Assembly (NCBI RefSeq): GCF_004122115.1
Contig: NZ_SBKP01000003.1
Span: 124,001-188,000 of the forward strand
Source: Sphingobium fluviale
GTDB taxonomy: Bacteria > Pseudomonadota > Alphaproteobacteria > Sphingomonadales > Sphingomonadaceae
DNA: 64,000 nucleotides
Direction: 5' to 3'
Under the pieces are notes generated by a model. The model was given only the letters and a program-made list of their open reading frames with translations. It ran no database searches and was not told the DNA's origin. This document shows, piece after piece, positions 34,930 through 42,306 of this stretch. Every line of letters begins with the position of its first letter. Positions within the stretch are counted from its first letter, which is position 1. The translations under genes were made by a program, and so were the position numbers.

Positions 34930-36962
34930 GGGATTATGCCTTTGCTGCGGAATGGCTCCAGCGTACGCAGCTTGGCGCGCAGTTCCTCGGTCACGGCGCG
35001 TCCGTCATCCAGAGTGCGCAGTACATGCGGCTTCAGGATGATGAGCAGTTCGGTGCGGTTGTCGATATTGTTATGGCTGCCGAACAACGCGCCAAGAACC
35101 GGGATGCGCGATACGACCGGCAAGCCATTTTTGCCGAGAGTCTTGGAGTTTCTGAACAGCCCGCCCAGCGCGATCACCTGCCCATCCTGCACGGCAATAG
35201 AGGTGGAGATACGCCGGGTGGAGATGGTGGGGGAGTCGATGCCCGAAGTCTGGTTGGTGGCGACATCGCTCACCTCCTGCGCGATATCGAGCAACACCAG
35301 CCCGCTGGCGTTGACGCGCGGCGTGACCTTCAGGATGACCCCGGTATCCCGATATTCCACCGAGTTGACGACCGAGCCGTTGTTGGAATTGAGATTGGTG
35401 GCGGACTGGGTGGAAATGGGCACCTGATCGCCCACCTGCAGCGCGGCCGTCTGGTTGTTGAGCACCAGCAGCTTGGGCGCAGAGATCACCTTGATGTTGG
35501 TGCGCTTTTCCAGTGCGTTCAATGTGGCGCTGATGTCGCTGTTGTTGGAATAGAAATAGGAAAAGCCGGGGAAGGTGCGGGTGAGGGCCGAGGTCGTGCC
35601 CTCGCTCAATATCGCCTCGCTATTGCCGGACTGAAAGTTCCACTGCACGCCATATTTGAGGTTGTCGGTCAGGCTCACTTCGGTAATCGCCGCCTCGATC
35701 ATCACCTGAAACGGCAATATGTCGAGCTTGCGCAGCGCTTCCTCGACCACGGCATAATCGCGCGGGGTGCCATAAACGAGGATGGCGTTGTTGGTTTCGT
35801 CGGCGGAGATCGAAATAGCGAGGCCGTTTGCGCCGGATGCCTTTTGGGAGGCGGGCGTCTTGGCCAGAGTGCCTGCGGGTTGCGACGGGCCTGCCGCCGT
35901 CGCAGCCGGGTCTGCCGCAAAGGGATCGGCAGGCGGAGCGCTGTCTCCGCTGCCCGATCCGCTGCCAAAGGCGGTGTTCAGCGTCTTCGCCAGATCGCGC
36001 GCGCGGCCGTTCTGCACCGGATAGACGAACAGACGGCGCTCGTTGTTCTCGCCCTCGCGGTCGAGGATTTCCACCCACCGCTTCACGTCGTCCAGATATT
36101 GCGGCTGGGCACTGATGGCGAGGATGCCATTGAGCTTCTCCATGCCTATGATGCGGACGAGGCCGCGCGTCGGCGCGCTGGGATCGTTGATCAGCTTGTC
36201 CAGCTCCGGCGCGATCAGGCGGCTGTCGGTCCTCTGCGGCACATAGAGCGCGAAGCTCATGTTGCGCAGCCAGTTGACATCGAACTGCGCCAATATGTCT
36301 CGCACGGCGGTGCGCTGGCCCGTGGTCCCCGCGATCACCAGCATGTTGCGCCCCGGGTCTATCGAGGCAACAGTGCCGGGCAGCAGGGAGTCGAGCAGCC
36401 GCTTCAGTTCCTCGGCATTGACGAACTTCAGCGTGATGATTTCCGTGCCATAGCCGGTAGCGCCGGGCGCAATCGTGCCGACAGCGCCCGGCGATGTGGC
36501 AGCGGTGATCTGGAAGCCGCGCCCCTGCGGCACCAGCGCGAGGTTGGCGGCCCGCAGCGCGCGCTCGAACACCTCCAGCACCGAAGACCGAGCGACCGCC
36601 GACGCTGTAACGACCGAGACAGTCCCGGTGACGGAGGGATCGACCGCATATTCAAGGCGCAGCATGTCACCTAGGATCGCTTTCGCCGCGACGCGCACAT
36701 CGGCATTGGGAAAGTTGAGCGTGATGTCGCCGCTGCGGGGCGCGATCTGGGCCGATCGCGGCACGACCGGGGCGGCCTGCTGGCCGGGCACGATCGTCGC
36801 GCTTGCGCTGGGGCCGTTGAGCAGGCCGTCGGCCTCGTCATGAGACAAGGGCCTGCTTTCAACCGGCGGCAGCGGCTCGATCCGCTTCTCCTGACAGGCG
36901 GAGAGCAGCAAGGGCGCACAGAGGCCCGCCAGCAAGAGGTTTTTATGGGTTACGGGATGCAT
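34926..36962 (-). CDS. gspD: Type II secretion outer-membrane secretin GspD
   Basis: Secretin of about 678 residues forming the T2SS outer-membrane channel. Periplasmic N-domains (about 65-340) include LNFPNADVRVAAKAILGDML and GTVASIDPGRNMLVIAGTTGQRTAVRDIL. The secretin core (about 400-640) has TNIKVISAPKLLVLNNQTAALQVGDQVPI and VQDGQVIALGGLFRNS. ATG 36962 has AGGTCG upstream and lies 7 bases after the gspC stop. The leader LLLSAC with Cys23 is a lipobox, so this secretin is probably a lipoprotein, as in Xanthomonas XpsD. The long upstream in-frame extension is not used. Confidence 0.95.
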   Translation of the reverse strand: MHPVTHKNLLLAGLCAPLLLSACQEKRIEPLPPVESRPLSHDEADGLLNGPSASATIVPGQQAAPVVPRSAQIAPRSGDITLNFPNADVRVAAKAILGDMLRLEYAVDPSVTGTVSVVTASAVARSSVLEVFERALRAANLALVPQGRGFQITAATSPGAVGTIAPGATGYGTEIITLKFVNAEELKRLLDSLLPGTVASIDPGRNMLVIAGTTGQRTAVRDILAQFDVNWLRNMSFALYVPQRTDSRLIAPELDKLINDPSAPTRGLVRIIGMEKLNGILAISAQPQYLDDVKRWVEILDREGENNERRLFVYPVQNGRARDLAKTLNTAFGSGSGSGDSAPPADPFAADPAATAAGPSQPAGTLAKTPASQKASGANGLAISISADETNNAILVYGTPRDYAVVEEALRKLDILPFQVMIEAAITEVSLTDNLKYGVQWNFQSGNSEAILSEGTTSALTRTFPGFSYFYSNNSDISATLNALEKRTNIKVISAPKLLVLNNQTAALQVGDQVPISTQSATNLNSNNGSVVNSVEYRDTGVILKVTPRVNASGLVLLDIAQEVSDVATNQTSGIDSPTISTRRISTSIAVQDGQVIALGGLFRNSKTLGKNGLPVVSRIPVLGALFGSHNNIDNRTELLIILKPHVLRTLDDGRAVTEELRAKLRTLEPFRSKGIIP

Positions 36963-36969
36963 GGCGACC

Positions 36970-37506
36970 TCATTCTTCTTCGGTTTCTTCGTCTTCATCG
37001 CCGCCGGAACTGACAGAGGCGGACGTGGCGCTTCCATAGTCGATGACGCGTTTCTCGCCGCCGCGCACGAAGGTGGCGCCCGTGGCCGAAAGTCCCGCCA
37101 GCCGCCAGCCCTGATAGCTTCCGCCCAGGCCCATCGTACGGACGGTCCCATCGGGCAGACGCAGGAACAGCCGTACCGAGCGCCCGCGCGCGATCATGCC
37201 GACCGGCACCGCCCCTTCGAGCGGGCCGATGTCGGTGGCGTCGCCTATGACTATAGGCCGAGCCTCCATTGAGCGGGTGGGCGAAAACAGCGGGCGAGCG
37301 AGAATGACGGGCGGCGCATCCCGGTGGCGGACAGCCGCTTCGGCCAGAGCGGGCGCGACGCGGCCCACGCCTTCCTCCGGCAGGCTGTCATCGCGCACCA
37401 GCACCAGTTGCAGCACAGCCGCCGCCACCAACAGCGCCAGCAGCGCCGCGGGCAGCAATGTGCCATCCTCAGCGCGCGGCGGGGAGAGTGGGAACCGAAG
37501 CTTCAA
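36970..37506 (-). CDS. gspC: Type II secretion inner-membrane protein GspC
   Basis: Protein of about 178 residues linking the inner-membrane platform to the secretin. One membrane segment (about 20-40, LLPAALLALLVAAAVLQLVLV) is followed by an HR domain (PVGMIARGRSVRLFLRLPDGTVRTMGLG) and an acidic tail. There is no PDZ domain, so this is the short form. The start is uncertain: TTG 37506 gives a natural MKLRFPLSPP N-terminus and overlaps gspM by 38 bases; the frame is open further upstream. Assignment as GspC rather than GspN rests on the HR domain and position before gspD. Confidence 0.78.
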   Translation of the reverse strand: MKLRFPLSPPRAEDGTLLPAALLALLVAAAVLQLVLVRDDSLPEEGVGRVAPALAEAAVRHRDAPPVILARPLFSPTRSMEARPIVIGDATDIGPLEGAVPVGMIARGRSVRLFLRLPDGTVRTMGLGGSYQGWRLAGLSATGATFVRGGEKRVIDYGSATSASVSSGGDEDEETEEE

Positions 37507-38017
37507 GGCGTATGTCCAAAATATCGAGCCGTCCCGTTTCCATCGCCTTGTCGGCAGAGACGCGGAGCGATTCGGTGATGAGATAGGGCGGGCTGTTGTC
37601 GAGTGTGCCAAGCATGGCCTGGAGCTGGGGCAGGGTCATCCGCCCCTGCACCCACGCTCGCGCCGAACCGGCAGGCGAGGGCACGTCCTGCACGGCGCTG
37701 ACCGAGCCTCCGGCTTGCGCAAACTCCTTGCGCAGCCGCTCGCGCAGCCTGTCTCGCGCCAGATTGGCGTTGGGCGCGGCGAGGAAGAAGCTGTCCTTGA
37801 GCGCGCCTTGCGTCTCCGCTCGGCGGCGCTGGGCGGGAATGGCGTTGATGAGGCGGCTGTTGCGCTGATAGGCGGCGCTCAGCGTGTCCCGCTCGGCCGC
37901 GCGCTCGGTAAAGCCATTGAGCAACGGCGCGACGACGAGCAGCCAGACCAGCGCCACCGCCAACACGGCAAGAGCGATCGCGATGAGCCTGCGCTCGCGC
38001 AGAGACAGCGCCCTCAT
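37469..38017 (-). CDS. gspM: Type II secretion platform protein GspM
   Basis: Inner-membrane protein of 182 residues with one membrane segment (about 12-33) and a small ferredoxin-like periplasmic domain. MRALSLRERRLIAIALAVLAVALVWLLVVAPLL is typical of GspM. It overlaps the gspL stop by 4 bases. GspM partners GspL to anchor the GspE ATPase. Confidence 0.85.
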   Translation of the reverse strand: MRALSLRERRLIAIALAVLAVALVWLLVVAPLLNGFTERAAERDTLSAAYQRNSRLINAIPAQRRRAETQGALKDSFFLAAPNANLARDRLRERLRKEFAQAGGSVSAVQDVPSPAGSARAWVQGRMTLPQLQAMLGTLDNSPPYLITESLRVSADKAMETGRLDILDIRLEASVPTLPAAR

Positions 38018-39039
38018 GGCTTGCCCGCCACAATATCTGCGCTGATGTCGAACGGCTGGCCGATGGGAATATCCGCCTGCACATCCGCCGCTGAGGGGCG
38101 CACATTCGTGAAACGCTCGTTCTTGCTCAGCGCCGCAACCACATCGGTCGGCGGGCGCAGATAGCCCGCGATGCGCAGCGCCCGGCCATCCCAGTCATAG
38201 CGCTGAACCCACGCGCTGTCCGGCAGGGCGGAGGTGGTTGCGGCGAGATCTCCGAGCGCGTTCTGCTGAGTGCGCCGGGCTATGGTAGTGCGCGCCGCCT
38301 GCTCGATGCTGGCGCTGCGCCCGGCTATGGCGCGATAGACCGCAACGGCGGGCGCCTGCGCATCCACCGCCGCTTGCAACCGCGCGACGCTCTGCTGATC
38401 CCGCCATACGAGCAGGCCGATGTTGAGCAGGAAGGCGAAGCCCACAAGGCTCCACCACAGCAGCGGCTGCTGGCTCTGCGGCGGCAATATGCCCTCGGCG
38501 CGGAGTTGCGGCGCGAAATCGAACGTCGTCTGTTCCGGCGATGGTGGATCGATAAGCGTGATGCGTGCCGGCTCCAGCCCGGCGGCGCGCGCGGCGGAAA
38601 GGGCGTGCAAAATCGTCTCGCGATGCAGCGCGGCCACGCGCATGGCGGTCACGCTCGCGCCCGCCTCGCGCCTGCCCGCCTCCGCATCGACGATCAGGCT
38701 GGCGTCAGAAAGGGGAAACAGCCGCCCGGCTTCCAGCGCCAGATACTGCCGCATGTCTGCCTTGCTCATTGCGGGCAGATTTACCTCCCGCATCAATGCG
38801 AGTGAGGCGGGCAGGGCAAGGTTGGTGGGGCATGGCTGGTCCGTGCTGCCCTGCTTGCCGCGCACGACCTCGATTGTTCCATCGGCCTGATAGCAGGCGA
38901 GCGGCCCATCCCCGCGCCGTGCGCGCCGCAACGAGGGCGGAACCATGGCCGAGAGTTCGTCCAGCCACCAGCGCCAGCCCTCGCGCAGCCAGCCCGCCAG
39001 CGTCGCCATATCGGCGTTGAGGATGGATGCGGGCTTCAT
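38014..39039 (-). CDS. gspL: Type II secretion platform protein GspL
   Basis: Protein of 341 residues. The cytoplasmic part (about 1-200) would dock GspE; a membrane segment follows (about 212-230, LLWWSLVGFAFLLNIGLLVW), then a periplasmic ferredoxin-like domain. ATG 39039 gives MKPASILNADMATL and overlaps the gspJ stop by 4 bases. The frame is open upstream to 39294 inside gspJ, but that part looks like out-of-frame gspJ sequence. Weakly conserved; identity rests on order and topology. Confidence 0.82.
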   Translation of the reverse strand: MKPASILNADMATLAGWLREGWRWWLDELSAMVPPSLRRARRGDGPLACYQADGTIEVVRGKQGSTDQPCPTNLALPASLALMREVNLPAMSKADMRQYLALEAGRLFPLSDASLIVDAEAGRREAGASVTAMRVAALHRETILHALSAARAAGLEPARITLIDPPSPEQTTFDFAPQLRAEGILPPQSQQPLLWWSLVGFAFLLNIGLLVWRDQQSVARLQAAVDAQAPAVAVYRAIAGRSASIEQAARTTIARRTQQNALGDLAATTSALPDSAWVQRYDWDGRALRIAGYLRPPTDVVAALSKNERFTNVRPSAADVQADIPIGQPFDISADIVAGKP

Positions 39040-39716
39040 GCGCGGTTGCCGCAGTTCCGGGTCTGGGTTTCCGGGTCGCATGCCAGATCGACCGAGACGG
39101 CGGGGCGGATGACAAGATCCGGCCACACGCGCGGATCGCCGGGCGCGAAGCCGACGCGGATGCGCACCAGCTCCGGCGCGGTGGCGTTGTCGTCCCAGAA
39201 GCTGCGCCAGCTGCGCAGCGGCCCGGCCTTGCCCGCGCCATAATAGCTGATGGAAAGCGAGGTCGCCCCGCCGATCAGGCGGCTGGCCTTCCACCCGGTC
39301 ACGCCATAAGAGCGCAGGTCAAAGCTGTCAGTCAGCTCTGGCGCGCGGAACAGGATGAGATCGCCTGTCGCGCTCAGCACCAGCCGGTATTTCTGCACGC
39401 CGCTGGTCGGGTCTCCCGCAGGCGGCACGGCGAAGAAATCGAACCTGCCTTCGGTCCCGCCCACGTCCATCATCGGATCGCTGCTATCCAGGCGCCGTAC
39501 GGGGCGCAGGCCTTCGATGCGGTGGCGCAGGATCGTTTGCGCGGCGCTGATCTCGCTGGCGGCGCCGTCTGCCTGCTCGGCGCGGCGGGCGAGCGTCCCC
39601 GCGCTCACCACGCCACCCAGCAACAGGGTAGCGACCATCGAGAGGATCGCCAGCGACACCAGCAGCTCTATGAGGGTGAAGCCCCGTTCATTGGGAAGTC
39701 GAGTGGCGGGCGTCAT
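39036..39716 (-). CDS. gspJ: Type II secretion minor pseudopilin GspJ
   Basis: Minor pseudopilin of 226 residues. The leader NERG and cleavage site precede FTLIELLVSLAILSMVATLL, with Glu+5 intact. The globular domain includes ILRHRIEGLRPVRRL. The start overlaps the gspI stop by 4 bases. Confidence 0.93.
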   Translation of the reverse strand: MTPATRLPNERGFTLIELLVSLAILSMVATLLLGGVVSAGTLARRAEQADGAASEISAAQTILRHRIEGLRPVRRLDSSDPMMDVGGTEGRFDFFAVPPAGDPTSGVQKYRLVLSATGDLILFRAPELTDSFDLRSYGVTGWKASRLIGGATSLSISYYGAGKAGPLRSWRSFWDDNATAPELVRIRVGFAPGDPRVWPDLVIRPAVSVDLACDPETQTRNCGNRA

Positions 39717-40105
39717 GACGTCAGCCTCAGCGTCTGGAGGGTGAAGCCGCCAGTGCCTTCATCCTTCGCGCCGACCGTCACCATCACCCGCATCAGGGCG
39801 GGATCGTCGTTCGGCCCTGCGCCGTCGCCGCGATAGCGCTCAACCTCGATCCGCCAGCGCAAGCCGCGCTCGCCGCCATCGGTCACGCCCGGCGCCAGTG
39901 CGATATCCGCGCCAACCCGCGCCAGCACAGACTGCGCGACGAGCACCGCCTCGCGCTGGCCCTCCAGCCGATTGGCAGCGCGCGCATGGGTCTGCATCGC
40001 CTGATAGGTGACGCCCAGCATCGCCATGACGATGGCACAGGCGATCAGCACCTCCAGCAGCGCGACCCCGCGTTCGCCAGCACAGGGCAGGGCGGGGCGG
40101 CTCAT
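39713..40105 (-). CDS. gspI: Type II secretion minor pseudopilin GspI
   Basis: Minor pseudopilin of 130 residues. The leader ends GERG and is followed by VALLEVLIACAIVMAMLGV with Glu+5. The pattern TYQAMQTHARAANRLEGQREAVLVAQSVLAR is typical of GspI. It overlaps gspH and gspJ by 4 bases each. Confidence 0.92.
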   Translation of the reverse strand: MSRPALPCAGERGVALLEVLIACAIVMAMLGVTYQAMQTHARAANRLEGQREAVLVAQSVLARVGADIALAPGVTDGGERGLRWRIEVERYRGDGAGPNDDPALMRVMVTVGAKDEGTGGFTLQTLRLTS

Positions 40106-40671
40106 CGGATCAGCCCGATCAGTCCGGTATCGGTCGATACGCTGATGGTCGCGCGCCTTCCCGATCCCGCTTCGATAAGGATGCGCCCGCCGCTGGAGCT
40201 GCCATCGCCGAAGAAGAAGATCTGATCGCTGCCTTCACCAAACCGGACAGAGGGATGCAGCCTTCCCGCTGGGGCGCCGGGCCGGGCATAATCGCCGGTG
40301 TCACGCATCACGGCAAAGCGCGCGGGTGCGCCCGTGCGCAGCGCCTGCGCCCGCGCATCTTCCAGTGCGGCCTGCACCGCGACGGCGGAGGACTGCATCC
40401 GCCATGCGGACAGCGATTGCTCTATCCTGGGAAATCCGATCCCCGCGACCAGCGCCGACACAGCGACCACGACCAGTGCCTCGATTAGCGTGAAGCCGTG
40501 TTCGGCGGAACGCCTCGCAAACGTGAAGCCGTGTTCGGCGGAACGCCTCGCAAACGTGAAGCCGTGTTCGGCGGAACGCCTCGCAAACGTGAAGCCGTGT
40601 TCGGCGGAACGCCTCGCAAACGTGAAGCCCAGTTCTCTAAACGGACGCGGCCTATTACCAATTCCCGACAT
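40102..40671 (-). CDS. gspH: Type II secretion pseudopilin GspH with a repeat-expanded leader
   Basis: Minor pseudopilin of 189 residues from ATG 40671. The mature start GFTLIEALVVVAVSALVAGIGF is canonical, but the leader before it is enlarged by four in-frame copies of the 11-residue unit HGFTFARRSAE (about 15-60). Each copy mimics the G-F-T cleavage context but lacks the Glu at +5. The 33-bp DNA copies are identical, so the array is recent or maintained. The remainder, QAALEDARAQALRTGAPARF and DQIFFFGDGSSSGGRI, matches GspH. The start overlaps gspG by 17 bases. Confidence 0.85.
   Translation of the reverse strand: MSGIGNRPRPFRELGFTFARRSAEHGFTFARRSAEHGFTFARRSAEHGFTFARRSAEHGFTLIEALVVVAVSALVAGIGFPRIEQSLSAWRMQSSAVAVQAALEDARAQALRTGAPARFAVMRDTGDYARPGAPAGRLHPSVRFGEGSDQIFFFGDGSSSGGRILIEAGSGRRATISVSTDTGLIGLIR
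40489..40629. repeat. 33-bp tandem repeat in gspH, four copies plus a partial
   Basis: Four identical 33-bp units (40489-40521, 40522-40554, 40555-40587, 40588-40620) followed by a 9-base partial unit (40621-40629). As 33 is a multiple of three, copy-number change keeps the gspH frame while altering leader length. There are no spacers between units, so this is not CRISPR. Confidence 0.95.
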
Positions 40672-41089
40672 CCCTGGCCTCTCCGGTCCCGCCTTCCGCA
40701 CCATCTGACCCCAGCGTAAACACATCCACTTCGCTGTGTTTGCCCGGCGTGAGGAAGCGATAGGGCTTGCCCCACGGATCGGTGATGGCGGTCGCATCGG
40801 GGAGATAAGGGCCGTTCCAGTTGGGCACGGTGGCCGGCTGCTTCACCAGCGCCTCCAGCCCTTCCTGCGCGGTCGGATAGCGCCCGGCATCGAGGCGGAA
40901 AAGCTGGAGCGACGCGGCAATGTTCTTGACCTGCACCTGCGCCGTCCCGCTGCGCGAGGAGCCGAGATATTTGATGACCTGCGGCCCGACGATGGCGGCG
41001 AGCAGGCCCATGATGGAGAGGACCACCAGAAGCTCCAGCAGCGTGAACCCGTTTTTCGCCCGTTTCTTGGTATTTTTCACTGTTTTCAT
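40655..41089 (-). CDS. gspG: Type II secretion major pseudopilin GspG
   Basis: Major pseudopilin of 144 residues. The leader ends KRAKNG and is followed by FTLLELLVVLSIMGLLAAIVGPQV. The mature protein has AQVQVKNIAASLQLFRLDAGRYPTAQEGLEALV and DPWGKPYRFLTPGKHSEVDVFTLGSDG, including the calcium-site loop. It overlaps gspF by 4 bases. Confidence 0.97.
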   Translation of the reverse strand: MKTVKNTKKRAKNGFTLLELLVVLSIMGLLAAIVGPQVIKYLGSSRSGTAQVQVKNIAASLQLFRLDAGRYPTAQEGLEALVKQPATVPNWNGPYLPDATAITDPWGKPYRFLTPGKHSEVDVFTLGSDGAEGGTGEARDVGNW

Positions 41090-42306
41090 TGCCCAACCGC
41101 CAAATCGTTAAAGCCCAGAATAGCCGTCATAATTGACGCAATTATTGCAGCGACTGCGCCGCCCAGCCCGATCGTGATCGCAGGGGTCAGGATGGCGACC
41201 AGCCGCTCGATCCTCCGCGTTACATCCCGCTCCAGCACATCCGCCAGCCGCTCCAGCATCATGCCGAGCTGCGAGGTTTCCTCGCCGGTGCGGAAGAAGC
41301 CGATGGCCATGCGCGGCAGCGCTCCGGTCGCGGCGATGAGCGGTGTGAGCGCGCCGCCCTCACGCACTTGCGCTGCGACATCGGCGATGGATGCGGATAT
41401 GCTGTGGTTGGAGACAGAGCGACAGGCCATCGCCAGCGCATCGGGCAGCGGCACGCCACCCTCGATCAACCCTCCCAACGTGCGCGCGAGGCGTGACGCC
41501 TCGATAGCGCGGACCAGCGGGCCTATCTGCGGCAAGCGCAGCATGAGCCTGTCCCGCGCGATGCGCGCGGCAGGCTGGCGGAGCAACTGGCGAAGGCCGA
41601 GCAGGCTCGCTCCGCCCAGCGCCGCTATGATCAGCCCATGCGCGCGCAAGCCTTGGCTGGCGGCCATCAGCGCGCGCGATGACGCGGGCAGCCTCTCCTG
41701 CGCGGTGGCGAACAGGCTCTCGAACTGAGGCACGACATAGAGCAGCATGACGAGGATCACCGCGCCGGCCAACAGCATCAGCGCTGCGGGATAGATCATC
41801 GCGCCGCCAATCAGCCGTCGCATCTCCTCCTCCTGCGCGAAGATGCGCGCGATGCGGGCCAGCGCATCGCCGAGCTTGCCATTCGCCTCGCCCGCCTCGA
41901 TCACCGCCTGCGCGCTGGGCGGGAACAGGGCGGGCTGTTCGGTCATGGCCTGAGACAAGGGTGTGCCCTCGCGCACCTGCGCCAGCAGGCGGCGGAAAGC
42001 GTCGAGCACGGCTGGCCGTTCGATCGTATCGAGGCCAAGTGCCAGCGCACGATCGAGCGGGATGCCCGCATTCAGCAGTACGCCCAGCTCGCCCAAGGAT
42101 CGGGCGATGTCTGCCCGCGTGCGCGCATCGGCCTTCATTTTTGGCTTCTGCGCGGTGCTTGGCAGGCTCTCGGTGATCTCTACCGGCACGAGGCCGAGGC
42201 TGCGGACGCGCTGCACCGCTTCCGCCTTGTCGCGGGCCTGCACCTCGCCGGTGTTGGCCTGCCCCTGCCGCGTTACGCCCCGATAGGCAAAGCTCGCCAT
42301 GCGCAT
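41086..42306 (-). CDS. gspF: Type II secretion platform protein GspF
   Basis: Inner-membrane platform protein of 406 residues with two repeated GspF domains (about 70-195 and 270-400). Visible elements are ARSLGELGVLLNAGIPLDRAL, GTPLSQAMTEQPALFPPSAQAVIEAGEANGKL and the second-domain ASRLARTLGGLIEGGVPLPDAL and RTGEETSQLGMMLERLAD. Three membrane segments fit the family. The start overlaps the gspE stop (TGATG). Confidence 0.95.
   Translation of the reverse strand: MRMASFAYRGVTRQGQANTGEVQARDKAEAVQRVRSLGLVPVEITESLPSTAQKPKMKADARTRADIARSLGELGVLLNAGIPLDRALALGLDTIERPAVLDAFRRLLAQVREGTPLSQAMTEQPALFPPSAQAVIEAGEANGKLGDALARIARIFAQEEEMRRLIGGAMIYPAALMLLAGAVILVMLLYVVPQFESLFATAQERLPASSRALMAASQGLRAHGLIIAALGGASLLGLRQLLRQPAARIARDRLMLRLPQIGPLVRAIEASRLARTLGGLIEGGVPLPDALAMACRSVSNHSISASIADVAAQVREGGALTPLIAATGALPRMAIGFFRTGEETSQLGMMLERLADVLERDVTRRIERLVAILTPAITIGLGGAVAAIIASIMTAILGFNDLAVGQ

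Noticed and set aside
40489..40629. Tandem repeat considered as a CRISPR array
   Set aside because: Units are contiguous with no spacers, in frame within gspH, and no cas genes are present.
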